Positions 1 through 12,751 of a stretch of DNA of 64,000 nt are shown piece by piece; position 1 is the first letter of the stretch; every line of letters begins with the position of its first letter. Below the pieces are notes generated by a model. The model was not told the origin of the DNA. It ran no database searches and was given only the letters and a program-made list of their open reading frames with translations. Origin of the DNA: Ornithinimicrobium murale (GTDB lineage Bacteria > Actinomycetota > Actinomycetes > Actinomycetales > Dermatophilaceae); assembly GCF_003352835.1 (NCBI RefSeq), contig NZ_QLVD01000033.1:1-64000 (forward strand). Reading direction: 5' to 3'. Position numbers and translations under genes: made by a program.

Positions 1-455
1 CCCTCAACCTCACCATCATCGAGCACCACCAGCCTGCGGCCGTGGGCCGACAGCGCAGCCTCGATGAGTTCGGTGTTCACCCGTCCGAGCCGGTCTCGGT
101 GCTCGACCACGACAGCAGTGACTTTGGGGTCCGCGAGCATCCTGCGAACCTTGGTACGAGAGCCGTTCATCCCGGACCCAACCTCGGCCTCCACACGCAC
201 CACCAGGCCACCAGCATCAGCAGCCCACGAAGTGAGTCGGGCTACCTGACGGCCCAGGTCATCCTTCTGATCATGCGAGGACACCCGCGCATACAACCCG
301 AACACAGTCCGAGCCTGGGCCGGCGCATCCGGGGAGACAAGCACCGAGCGAGAGTTGATCCGCACAGCAGGCACCGGCAGCGTCCCCTCCCGAAACCACC
401 GATAGGCAGTCTGCGGATGGACGCCCTGCTGACGTGCCCACTCGGTCAGATTCAT
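1..455 (-). CDS. tnpA: IS607-family serine recombinase (TnpA), 3'-truncated by window edge
   Basis: The first 151 codons of a site-specific serine recombinase are present, open through the window edge. Residues 1 to about 45 form a MerR-like helix-turn-helix (NLTEWARQQGVHPQTAYRW), the N-terminal DNA-binding arrangement peculiar to IS607. The resolvase fold follows: LYARVSSHDQ carries the catalytic serine near residue 59/60, EVGSGMNGSR lies near 91-100 and EHRDRLGR near 119-125. The family inserts the element by a serine-recombinase route, usually beside a TnpB RNA-guided nuclease gene. The start is the ATG at 455, directly before the NLTEWA motif. The C-terminal part cannot be judged. Confidence 0.9.
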   Translation of the reverse strand, partial: MNLTEWARQQGVHPQTAYRWFREGTLPVPAVRINSRSVLVSPDAPAQARTVFGLYARVSSHDQKDDLGRQVARLTSWAADAGGLVVRVEAEVGSGMNGSRTKVRRMLADPKVTAVVVEHRDRLGRVNTELIEAALSAHGRRLVVLDDGEVE

Positions 456-519
456 ACATTCATCACTAGAGCGTCTGTACGCGCGGTATTACTCACTATC
501 CGAGGAACTGCTACTAACC
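1..519 (-). mobile_element. IS607-family insertion sequence, one end (cut by window edge)
   Basis: This is the end of an IS607-type element that lies 5' of its serine recombinase gene. The recombinase is transcribed towards the window edge, so a partner tnpB would lie outside. The break is inferred where the permease reading frame at 520-901 stops looking like an APC transporter. On the minus strand a run of four G spans 521-518, which fits the short GG-type target known for IS607 elements. As expected for this family, no long terminal inverted repeat and no target duplication are visible. About 64 bases lie between the break and the recombinase start. Confidence 0.7.
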
Positions 520-901
520 CCTTGAACATGTTCTCCGCGAAGGCACGGGAGGCGGTCGAGGCGGACGTGATGCCGCTGGCCATGACCGTGAACGTCACCA
601 GGAAGGTGATGAAGTGGACCTCGAACGCCCGGTGCACGAAGGACGCGGCACCACCGGCCCGTGGGTACTTGGTGACCAGCTCCAGATAGCTGAAGGCCGT
701 GATGATCGCGATCGCGAAAGCCACGATGAACGGCAGCCAGACGGCGCCTCCGACCTCACCGGCGACCTTGCCCGTCAGGGCATAGATGCCCGTGCCGAGG
801 ATGTCGCCGACGATGAACAGCAGGAGCAGCTTGGGCCCGAGCACCCGCTTCAGTTCGGTCTCCTGCTCGCCGCCCTCGGTGTCCAGCACCTGCTCGCTCA
901 T
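520..901 (-). pseudogene. APC-family amino-acid permease, N-terminal fragment disrupted by IS607
   Basis: The reading frame starts at the ATG at 901, preceded by GAGGAGG. It encodes about 125 residues of an APC (amino acid-polyamine-organocation) permease. The first membrane helix has the family signature GDILGTGIYALTGK, followed by two more hydrophobic segments. After ENMFKG the frame runs into unrelated sequence (the IS607 end) and goes on for about 20 non-homologous residues into the recombinase region. APC permeases normally have about 12 helices, so this copy is broken. The rest may survive on the far side of the element. An upstream in-frame start at 928 lacks a comparable ribosome site. 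Confidence 0.8.
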
Positions 902-1105
902 GCTGCTGCCTCCTCGCTGAGGTCCCACCCGCCAGCCACACCGGGCTAGCCGTCAGAGTGACGCACGTCCGGGGGCTTGGCAAGCATCTGGGCAACTTCT
1001 TGACCCAATGATGGTTCGGTCCCGACGCGGGGTGACCGTAGTCTTCGGTGACCGGTCGGCGAACCCGACCACCCGGCATACCCCAGCACGAGCGACAGGC
1101 CAGCG

Positions 1106-3913
<2,808 letters not shown>

Positions 3914-3917
<4 letters not shown>

Positions 3918-5242
3918 TGGCGCACCTCCTGTCGCTCGGCCTGCGGGGCAGGGATCCAGGGCAACTGGACCGCCACCCGGAAGATCTGCTCGTCGTCGAG
4001 ACCGTGTCGCACGGTCCCGCCCAGCAGGCCAACGCGCTCGGAGACTCCGGTCAGCCCGTTGCCCACCGGCCCCGGGTGCTGGGTGGTCAGGTGGTTGGCC
4101 GTTTCGATGCGGACTCCCACCTCTGGCCCACCCTGGACCACGAGCCGCACCGGCGCTCCGGGGGCGTGCCGGCGAGCATTGGTCAGCAGCTCCTGGACGA
4201 TGCGATAGACCGCACGGGCCAGCGCCGGGTCGGCGGCCTCGGCCTCGGACAGGTAGACCGTGGAGATGACCGGCATGCCACCATCCACGGTCTCGTCGAT
4301 CACGGTCGGCAGGTCGCTCAGGGAGGGTGTCGTCGTGTGGTTGAGGGCCGTCTCCTCCGGCTCCCGCAGCACCCGGAGCAGAGACTGCAGGTCGTTCATC
4401 GCCTGCTGGGCGCTCTCCCGGATCAGCGCAGCACTGTGAGCCAGCCGAGGGTCCTGGCCAGCGGCGACCTGCAGACCACCAGCGTGCAACGACAACAAGG
4501 AGAGCCGGTGGCCGATGACGTCGTGCACCTCCCGGGCGATCAGGTCGCGCTCGGCCTGCCGCCCCAGCCGGTCGCTGAGGACCTCGCTGCTCTGCTGGGC
4601 GGCGTCGGCCCGCCCCTGGGTGACGGCCAGGGCCACCCGGTTGCGCATGAACATCCCGGCCCCGACGGCCGCACCGAGCAGCGCCATCGCCACGATGAGT
4701 GGCACCCACATGGACAGGTCAGCTGGCACCGCCTGACCCGCGGGATGGGTTGTGGTCATCGACTTGAGCAGGGAGGAGTCGGTGGTGCGCCCGCTGGCGT
4801 CCCGGACGAGGGCAACCGCTGTTGCCAGGCCCACGAGGGCCACGCACGCCCACACCAGCCGCCCGGAGCGGGCCCGCACCAGGGCGGCCAGCGCGAACAG
4901 GGCCGCCGTGGCATCCAGCGGGAGGAGCAGGGGCAGTGAGGCACTCAGCAGGGTGACGGCATACGGCGCAGTGTGCCGGCGGCGCAGTGCCACCACGACG
5001 ACGATGGCGCCGACCAGGGCAGCAAGGACCAGGAGGTTCCGGATGCCGGTGACCTCGCCCGTCGGGGAGTCCTCCGCCCACCTGGAGAGAGCCGCGCCCA
5101 GTGCGAGCAGGGACCCGGTCAGGCACACCAGAACCATCAGCCCGAAGCGGGCGGCCCGGCCCACCGGCCGTAGGCGAGCCGTGCCGGTGCCGAGCACAAA
5201 CGGACGCGAGATCGGCTCGGCGTCAGGCGACATGGTGGACAT
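3914..5242 (-). CDS. Two-component sensor histidine kinase (NarL-partner type)
   Basis: About 442 residues. Several hydrophobic segments in the first 200 residues form a membrane sensor region without a recognisable ligand domain. The dimerisation/phospho-acceptor motif EVHDVIGHRLSLLSLH then marks the HisKA_3 type. The ATPase has the N box ELLTNARRH and a G box GNGLTGVSERVGLLGG. It presumably phosphorylates the coupled regulator. The start is uncertain: Met codons at 5242 and 5233 are plausible and neither has a clear ribosome site; a longer opening reaches 5272. Upstream lies a palindromic repeat that may be the regulator's own site. Confidence 0.9.
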
Positions 5243-5282
5243 AGCCCAGAGCGTAGGAGGGGGCACTGACACTGCGACACCT

Positions 5283-5328
5283 CCGATCGGCTAGGGCAGT
5301 CGTCGGATGGTTAGCCGATCGGCTAGCC
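5283..5328. promoter_or_regulatory. Palindromic direct-repeat operator between kinase gene and DUF4352 gene
   Basis: The 12-mer CCGATCGGCTAG occurs at 5283-5294 and again at 5315-5326, exactly 32 bp apart (about three helical turns). The second copy lies in a near-perfect 20-bp palindrome, GGTTAGCCGATCGGCTAGCC (5309-5328), with one mismatched pair. It sits in the divergent promoter space between the two-component operon and the secreted DUF4352 gene. A binding site for the adjacent NarL-type regulator is the simplest reading, but this is inference. Confidence 0.6.
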
Positions 5329-5412
5329 GGGTGTCCCCGGTCGGACGATGTGGCGGGGCCCGGGCCCGGGGTGTGCTGAACCCATCACATCCCGAGACCA
5401 CAAGGAGTCACC

Positions 5413-6258
5413 GTGAACACCACGCCGCCACCCCCGCCCGGACAGCAGCCTCACCTCACCTGGGAGGACCCGCAGCCCGGCCGTGACCAGCACCCGATGC
5501 ACCAGGGATGGGGATCAGGTCACCCCTCCGCACCGCCGGTCCCACCCCAGCCGGAGGCCCCGAAGCGGTCCTGGTTCCGCAGGCACAAGATCCTGACCGC
5601 CCTGCTGGCGATCGTGGCCCTGATCGTGGTGGTCAACCTCGCCGGTGGTGGCGAGGAGGAGACGCCCGCCGCGAGTGAGGAGCCCGCCGCCGCCGAGGAG
5701 GCACCCGCCGACGGCGCGGCCGAGGAGCCCGCCGCGCCGGAGCCGGCGAGTGGGCAGGCCGCCGCCGAGGACGAGGCGGAGCCCGTCGATGAGGAGGCAC
5801 CCGCCCAGGAGCCCGCTCCGGAGCAGGTGAGCGAGGATCCTGTCGAGGAGGAAGCCCCGGCGGCGGACTCCCCCGGCCTGGGCGACGCGGTCCGCGACGG
5901 CAACTTCGAGTTCACCGTGAACGAGGTGCAGACCGGTCTGACCACGATCGGCGAGGGCTTCACCCAGGAGAGCCCGCAGGGCCAGTTCGTCCTGGTCGAC
6001 GTCACGGTCACCAACATCGGCGACAAGGGGACCGCCCTGTTCGACAACAACCAGCTCCTGATCGACGACCAGGGCCGCCAGCACGAGACCTCCAGCTCCA
6101 GCATCTGGCTCGACGAGGCCATCTCGCTGGATGACATCAATCCGGGCAACTCGGTCAGCGGCGTCCTGCTCTATGACATCCCCGCCGACGCCGTGCCCAC
6201 CTCCGTCGAGCTGCACGACTCGATGTTCTCCGGCGGGGTGACGGTGGCACTGCAGTAG
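5413..6258 (+). CDS. Membrane-anchored DUF4352 protein with acidic Ala/Glu/Pro linker
   Basis: A 281-residue protein with four parts: a Pro/Gln-rich cytoplasmic head (1-50), one membrane helix after basic residues (about 57-75, ILTALLAIVALIVVVNLAG), a long extracellular linker rich in Glu, Ala and Pro (about 78-155), and a C-terminal DUF4352 beta-sandwich (about 160-281, GQFVLVDVTVTNIGDKGTALFD). DUF4352 is a telokin-like fold common in secreted actinobacterial proteins; its role is unknown. The GTG at 5413 follows AAGGAG. The gene is divergent from the two-component operon across a palindromic site, so it is a candidate target of that regulator. Confidence 0.85.
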   Translation: MNTTPPPPPGQQPHLTWEDPQPGRDQHPMHQGWGSGHPSAPPVPPQPEAPKRSWFRRHKILTALLAIVALIVVVNLAGGGEEETPAASEEPAAAEEAPADGAAEEPAAPEPASGQAAAEDEAEPVDEEAPAQEPAPEQVSEDPVEEEAPAADSPGLGDAVRDGNFEFTVNEVQTGLTTIGEGFTQESPQGQFVLVDVTVTNIGDKGTALFDNNQLLIDDQGRQHETSSSSIWLDEAISLDDINPGNSVSGVLLYDIPADAVPTSVELHDSMFSGGVTVALQ

Positions 6259-6274
6259 GCCGGGTTCGCAGACC

Positions 6275-6292
6275 GGCCGCTGGGTAGCGGCC
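6275..6292 (+). terminator. Hairpin terminator after the DUF4352 gene
   Basis: GGCCGCT and AGCGGCC form a perfect 7-bp G/C stem around GGGT, about 17 bases after the stop codon. No U-run follows, as is common in high-GC actinobacteria. It lies between two convergent genes and may serve both. Confidence 0.5.
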
Positions 6293-6344
6293 CACCTGAC
6301 AGCCGCGCAGAGCAGGGAACTCCTGGTCGGCGCGGCTGCTTCAC

Positions 6345-6872
6345 TCAGCGGACGACGCGATACCAGAGCTCGCCGGTCTCCGGGAGGAGCTCGAGCCCGA
6401 TCTCGCCGAGGTCGCTGGGCTCGAACGCCCGGGTGCCACCACCCAGCAGGACCGGGCAGACGAACAGCAGGATCTCCTCGAGCAGGCCGGCCCGCAGACA
6501 GGCCTGCGCAGTGGCTGCCCCGAGCACGTTGACATAGCGGTCACCGGCCAGTTCCCGGGACCGCTCGACGGCCCGCACCAGGTCGGTCTCGAACTCCACG
6601 CCGGGCACCGGCTCAGTGGCCGGGGTGCGCGTCAGCACGACGGTGCCCCCGTCGTACCGTCCGCCGAAGGCTCCCTCGGACTCGGTGCCCCTGTTCGGGT
6701 CGTCCCCACGGAAGGTGCGTCCGCCCACCAGCAGGCACCCAGTCCTGGTATGCAGTGTCTCGACTGTGGGGCTCGGGTCACCCGGGTGCCGGGTGAGCCA
6801 GGACATGTCCCCGCCGGGGCCGGCGATGAACCCGTCGAGCGACATGGAGGCGGAGTAGAGCAGCGTGGCCAT
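6345..6872 (-). CDS. Dihydrofolate reductase/RibD C-terminal-like reductase
   Basis: A 175-residue protein of the RibD_C/DHFR-like fold. The N-terminus MATLLYSASMSLDGFIAGPGGDMSW is the usual start of this stand-alone family; GCLLVGGRTF and VNVLGAATAQACL are the NADPH-binding strands and loops. Such proteins are predicted NADPH-dependent reductases, but the substrate is generally unknown and it should not be read as a folate enzyme. It ends close to the convergent DUF4352 gene and is separated by 91 bases from the LacI-type gene upstream. Confidence 0.88.
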   Translation of the reverse strand: MATLLYSASMSLDGFIAGPGGDMSWLTRHPGDPSPTVETLHTRTGCLLVGGRTFRGDDPNRGTESEGAFGGRYDGGTVVLTRTPATEPVPGVEFETDLVRAVERSRELAGDRYVNVLGAATAQACLRAGLLEEILLFVCPVLLGGGTRAFEPSDLGEIGLELLPETGELWYRVVR

Positions 6873-6963
6873 CAGATTTCCTTCAAGGGTGCGCGAAAAA
6901 CGGTTGGCGATGCCACTACCGACCCGGACTGGTTCCGGAACTCATCGGGAGGGTCATCTCCGG

Positions 6964-7971
6964 TCAGGCCGACTCGCGCACGACGAGTGAGGTCGTCAGG
7001 ATCTCGGGCTCAACAGTCTCCCCGTCCATCACCCGGAGCAGCAGATCGACTGCGCAGGAGGCCATCTCGGCGATCGGGTTGACCACGGTCGTCAGCGCCG
7101 GGCGGCTCATCGTCGCGGCCGGCGAGTCGTCATAGCCGACCACCGCGACGTCGTCGGGCACCCGCCGCCCGGCCACGCCGAGCTCACCGATCGCCGAGAC
7201 CGCCATCTGGTCGGAGGCGACGAACAGTCCGTCGAGGTCAGGGCACCCCTCCAGCAGGCGCCGGGTCGCTGCCGCTCCCCCGGCTGCCGTGAAGTCACCG
7301 TGCTCGACCAGGGTCACCTCGAGTCCGGCCTGCTCCACCGCCTGCTTCCAGCCCGCCAGCCGGTCCTGACCGGCACTCATGTCCATCGGTCCGGTGACCG
7401 TCCCGATCCGGCGGCAGCCCCGCGCCACTAGGTGTTCGGCAGCGAGCGCGGCGCCTGCGGCGTTGTCGACATCCACGTACGGGACCCGGGCCTCCTCGGC
7501 ATACGGCCGCCCGAGGAAGACCGAGGGCAGCCGGGTCTCGGCGAGCACCCGCCACAGGTTGTCGTTCTGGTGGTGGCTGACCACGATCGCCCCGTCGGTG
7601 TGCCCGCCCCGCAGGTAGCGCTCCATCCGGTGGTCACCGTCATCGGGGTTGCCCATCACCAGGACCACCTGCATCGGCAGACTGCCGATCGCGCGGGTGA
7701 CGCCTTTGAGAGTGCCCGAGAAGAAGGGGTCGGAGAAGACCCGTTCGTCGGACTCGGGCACCACCACGGCGATCGAGTCGGCGGCGCGGGTCACCAGCCG
7801 GCGGGCGGCCCGGTTGGGTCGATAGCCCAGCTCGGAGACCGCGGCGCTGACCGCCGCCCGGGCCGCGTCGCGCACCCGCGGGTCGGCGTTGATCACCCGG
7901 GACGCGGTCGCCCGGGAGACACCGGCGCGGGCCGCGACGTCCTCCAGGGTCGGCGCGTTGCGGGTGGACAC
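6964..7971 (-). CDS. LacI-family transcriptional repressor of the beta-glucoside operon (CebR-like)
   Basis: A 335-residue LacI/GalR regulator. The N-terminal helix-turn-helix reads PTLEDVAARAGVSRATASRVINADPRV, followed by the hinge and a periplasmic-binding-like effector domain. The GTG start at 7971 follows GAGAGGAG; a longer frame upstream overlaps the glucosidase and is rejected. It is the last gene of the sugar operon, 13 bases after the glucosidase. The family binds palindromes with a central CG, and a perfect one (TGTGAGAGCGCTCTCACA) lies at the operon promoter. Autoregulated repression relieved by a beta-glucoside is inferred by analogy with streptomycete CebR. Confidence 0.9.
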   Translation of the reverse strand: MSTRNAPTLEDVAARAGVSRATASRVINADPRVRDAARAAVSAAVSELGYRPNRAARRLVTRAADSIAVVVPESDERVFSDPFFSGTLKGVTRAIGSLPMQVVLVMGNPDDGDHRMERYLRGGHTDGAIVVSHHQNDNLWRVLAETRLPSVFLGRPYAEEARVPYVDVDNAAGAALAAEHLVARGCRRIGTVTGPMDMSAGQDRLAGWKQAVEQAGLEVTLVEHGDFTAAGGAAATRRLLEGCPDLDGLFVASDQMAVSAIGELGVAGRRVPDDVAVVGYDDSPAATMSRPALTTVVNPIAEMASCAVDLLLRVMDGETVEPEILTTSLVVRESA

Positions 7972-7984
7972 AGCAGGACTCCTC

Positions 7985-9393
<1,409 letters not shown>

Positions 9394-9397
<4 letters not shown>

Positions 9398-10293
9398 TGC
9401 TTCACGGCTCCTTGCATGATGCCGGAGACCAGTTGGCGACCGGCGACGACGAACAGGATCAACAGCGGGATGGTGGCCAGCAGCGCGCCGGCCAGGACGA
9501 GTGAGTAGTCCACCCAGTGGGCGGCCTGCAGCTGTTGCAGGGCCACGGGCAGGGTCGGGTTGCTGGACCGGAGCACGATGAACGGCCAGAAGAAGTTGGT
9601 CCAGGTGGCCACGAAGGTGAACAGACCGAGCATCGAGGCGGCCGGGCGGGCGGCCACCAGCCCGACGTGCCAGAAGGTGCGGATCATGCTGCAGCCATCG
9701 ATGCGCGCCGCCTCGATGAGCTCGTCCGGCACCGCGGACGAGAGGTACTGCGTCATCCAGAACACACCGAAGGCAGTCACCAGGGCGGGCACGATCACCG
9801 CCTGCAGCTCACCGGTCCAGCCGAACCGGGCCATCACCTGGTAGAGCGGGATGACCCCGAGTTGGGTGGGGACAGCCATGGTCGCGATGACGAAGACCAG
9901 CAGTGGCGTCCGCCCGCGGAACCGGAGCTTGGCGAAGGCGTAGCCGGCGAGGGTGGCGAAGAAGACCACCGAGGCCGACACCACCGTGGAGACGATGATC
10001 GAGTTGAGCGTCGCCTGCCAGAAGTCGACGGTGTCGATGACGGTCGCGGCGTTCGCCAGGAAGTTGCCGCCCGGGATCAGCGGGAAGGCATCCCGGGACA
10101 GGATCGTGGAGTCGTGGCTGGCGACCAGGAAGGACCACCAGAGCGGGAACAGCCCGCCGAGGACCACCGCGGCCAGCAGGCCGTAGACCACCTTGCCCGG
10201 TCGGTCGGTGTAGGAACGGCCCGTGGTCCGCCGCCCCTTCTCGGGCGTCTCGGCGATCAGGGGCTCGCCGGGCACCGGTGGGACAGCACTCAT
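9394..10293 (-). CDS. Carbohydrate ABC transporter permease (MalG/CebG type)
   Basis: A 299-residue inner-membrane permease of the MalG-type carbohydrate importer class. About six membrane helices are visible, and the cytoplasmic EAA-like loop reads ELIEAARIDGCSMIRTFWHVGLV. The ATG at 10293 overlaps the stop of the first permease by 4 nt. An in-frame extension to 10452 lies in antisense-like sequence and is rejected. It pairs with the 10290-11261 permease and the solute-binding lipoprotein. Confidence 0.93.
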
Positions 10294-11261
10294 CGCTTCA
10301 CCTCCGCACTGGAGATCAGTCGGGTGACCAGGAAGTTGATCAGGCCGATGACCACGATGATCAGGAAGAGCAGGACCGCGATGGCCGAGGCACGTCCGAA
10401 GTTGGACCGGGTCCAGCCCTGCTCGTAGAGCAGGATCGTCAGGGTCTGCCACTGCCCGTCCGCCCCACCGCGTCCGAACTGGTCATAGAGCCGGGCCTCG
10501 TCGAAGATCTGCAGACCACCGATGGTGCTGGTGATGACGATGAAGATGATCGTGGGGCGCAGCATCGGGATGGTGACCGAGAGGAACTGTCGGACCTTGC
10601 CCGCCCCGTCGATCGAGGCCTGCTCATACAGATCCCGCGGGATGGCCTGCATCGCGGCAAGAAAGATGAGCGCGTTGTAGCCGGTCCAGCGGAAGTTCAC
10701 CATGGTGGCGATCGCGATGTGACTGGGCAGCCGCTGGGCGTGCCAGCCGATGGGGTCGATGCCGACGAGCCCGAGCATGCTGTTGATCAGGCCGTACTTG
10801 TCGGCAAACAGGTTGGAGAAGATCAGCGAGACCGCCACCGGGGCCACCACGTAGGGCAGCAGGACACCCATCCGCCAGAACGTCTTGGCCCGCAGGTTCG
10901 CATCGAGCAGGGCCGCGATGGTGATCGCGCAGATGACCTGGGGCACCGAGGACAGCAGGAAGATGCTGAAGGTGTTGCCCAACGCCTTCCAGAAGTCGCG
11001 ACCACCGAGGACATCGGTGAAGTTCTTGGCACCGACGAACTCACCCTGACCCATGATCAGGTCCCAGTCGTGCAGGGCGACCCAGCCGGTGTAGACCAGC
11101 GGGAACAGCCCGGTCACGAAGAACAGGATGAAGAACGGGGAGATGTAGAGGTAGGGACTCAGTCGTAGGTCCCACCGGCTGAGCCGGCCCCCGAAGCCGA
11201 TGCGCTTCGGGGGCGGCTCAGTGGCGTCCGTCGGACGACGGAGGGTTGACGTGGCGCTCAC
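10290..11261 (-). CDS. Carbohydrate ABC transporter permease (MalF/CebF type)
   Basis: A 323-residue permease with a cytoplasmic head and about six membrane helices. The ATPase-contact loop DLYEQASIDGAGKVRQFLSVTIPML is the MalF-type EAA motif. It lies 22 bases downstream of the solute-binding protein and overlaps the second permease by 4 nt. No ATP-binding subunit is encoded in this operon. In many actinobacteria such importers share the multitasking ATPase MsiK encoded elsewhere, which is the likely case here. Confidence 0.93.
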   Translation of the reverse strand: MSATSTLRRPTDATEPPPKRIGFGGRLSRWDLRLSPYLYISPFFILFFVTGLFPLVYTGWVALHDWDLIMGQGEFVGAKNFTDVLGGRDFWKALGNTFSIFLLSSVPQVICAITIAALLDANLRAKTFWRMGVLLPYVVAPVAVSLIFSNLFADKYGLINSMLGLVGIDPIGWHAQRLPSHIAIATMVNFRWTGYNALIFLAAMQAIPRDLYEQASIDGAGKVRQFLSVTIPMLRPTIIFIVITSTIGGLQIFDEARLYDQFGRGGADGQWQTLTILLYEQGWTRSNFGRASAIAVLLFLIIVVIGLINFLVTRLISSAEVKR

Positions 11262-11283
11262 TGATCAGCTCCCGGCGGCCGAC

Positions 11284-12582
11284 TCAGCCCAGGGCCTCCA
11301 CGTCGGAGACGAACTTGTCCCAGGAGGTCTGGGCGTCGTCGGTGCCGTCCACGTCGACGCGGGTCAGCGCGTCCTGGAGGGCGGTGTTGATCGAGAAATA
11401 GTCCGGTCCCTTGTAGGGCTGGAAGGTGATCGCCTTGGCCCGGTCGACGAAGATCTGGCCGGTCGGGGCCTCGTTGAAGAAGGCGTTGGTCGAGCCGAGC
11501 AGCGTCTCGGACTCCAGTGCCTCGACCTGGCTCGGGAAGGTGCCCTTGGCCTCGAAGGCCTTGATCTGCTGCTCGGGGTCGGTCAACCAGGTCGCCAGGG
11601 CGGTGGCCTCCTCGAGGTGCTCGCCCTGGGCGGGCACCGTCAGGTAGGACCCACCCCAGTTGCCGGCGCCACCGGGAAAGACGTTGGCCACGTCCCAGCC
11701 GTCGACGCCCTCGGCCGCGCCCTCGACGACGCCGAGCATCCAGCCCGGGCAGAGCATGGTCGCGAAGGAGGACTGCTGGAAGCCGTCGTTCCAGTCGGCG
11801 CTCCACTGACCCAGCCCCGCGGACAGCTCGTCGTCGACCGCGGCAGCCAGCACCGCGTCATACAGCGCCTTCACCTCGGGGTTGGTGGTGGCGATGATCT
11901 CGCCGCTGGGGTCCTGGTAGGCGACCTCCACCTGGTTGATCATGCCCTGCCAGGTGGCGTTGGCGGAGTCGAACCAGGCGGCGTCGGACGCGGCCACGAA
12001 CTCCTTGCCGACGTCGAAGTAGTGCTGCCAGTCGCCCTCGAGCAGCTCGGCGACCTTCTCGCGGTCCGACGGAAGCCCGGCCTCCTCAAAGAGATCAGCG
12101 CGGTAGCAGATGGCCTGTGGCCCGTTGTCCGTGCCGTAGCCGATGAGCTTGCCGTCCTCGGTGGTGGCGGCCTCGACCTTCCAGTCCTGCCAACGCCCCT
12201 CGACCTCGGCGTGGGCGAGGTCCTCGAACTTGTCGGGATACTGCATGAACTCCACGAGCCAGTCGATCTCGATGGCCTCGATGTCCGCCGCTCCGGAGTC
12301 GGCGCCGAGGCTGTTGCGCAGAGCGTCGCGGGCGTTGTCTGCGGTGTCGGCCTTGACGTGCTCGATGGTGATGTTGTCGTGGAGCGACTCGTACTCGGTG
12401 AACAGCTCCTCGTAGCCGAACTCGTTGAAGGTCGCGACCGACAACGTGATCTGCCCGTCCGCCTCGGTCGAGCCGTCCTGGTTGCTGTCCCCGTCGTCCC
12501 CGTCCCCACCGCAGGCGGCGAGGCTGAGGGTCATCGCGGTCGTGGCGACCGCGGCGGTGATCGTGCGCCGGGTGGGTTGCAC
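11284..12582 (-). CDS. Extracellular sugar-binding lipoprotein of ABC importer (CebE-like)
   Basis: A 432-residue solute-binding protein. The N-terminal signal peptide ends in the lipobox LAAC (Cys at about residue 24), followed by a flexible Gly/Asp/Ser-rich tether. The mature domain has the family 1 sugar-binding look (SVATFNEFGYEELFTEYES and many aromatic residues). It is the first gene of the operon, directly downstream of the palindromic operator. A cellobiose or cello-oligosaccharide ligand is inferred from the gene order only. Confidence 0.92.
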   Translation of the reverse strand: MQPTRRTITAAVATTAMTLSLAACGGDGDDGDSNQDGSTEADGQITLSVATFNEFGYEELFTEYESLHDNITIEHVKADTADNARDALRNSLGADSGAADIEAIEIDWLVEFMQYPDKFEDLAHAEVEGRWQDWKVEAATTEDGKLIGYGTDNGPQAICYRADLFEEAGLPSDREKVAELLEGDWQHYFDVGKEFVAASDAAWFDSANATWQGMINQVEVAYQDPSGEIIATTNPEVKALYDAVLAAAVDDELSAGLGQWSADWNDGFQQSSFATMLCPGWMLGVVEGAAEGVDGWDVANVFPGGAGNWGGSYLTVPAQGEHLEEATALATWLTDPEQQIKAFEAKGTFPSQVEALESETLLGSTNAFFNEAPTGQIFVDRAKAITFQPYKGPDYFSINTALQDALTRVDVDGTDDAQTSWDKFVSDVEALG

Positions 12583-12644
12583 TGTGTAACTCCCTTGTCA
12601 CATGGCGGGCTTCTCCCGCCGGTCCAGTGTGGTCGAGAGCATTC

Positions 12645-12694
12645 TGTGAGAGCGCTCTCACAAAGAGACTGACGCACAGCTCTCGGGTTGTCAA
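12645..12694 (-). promoter_or_regulatory. Promoter and LacI-type operator of the beta-glucoside operon
   Basis: On the minus strand TTGACA (12694-12689) is followed after 17 bases by CAGTCT (12671-12666), an acceptable -35/-10 pair. Immediately downstream is the perfect 18-bp palindrome TGTGAGAGCGCTCTCACA (12645-12662), which would cover the transcription start. Its core GAGCGCTC matches the type of site bound by CebR-like LacI repressors. Repressor binding here would block the five-gene operon. Confidence 0.8.
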
Positions 12695-12751
12695 GCACCA
12701 CCCACGATCCGTGCGTGCCGGGCCGGCCAGTGGCGGCGTAGGGTCCGGACT

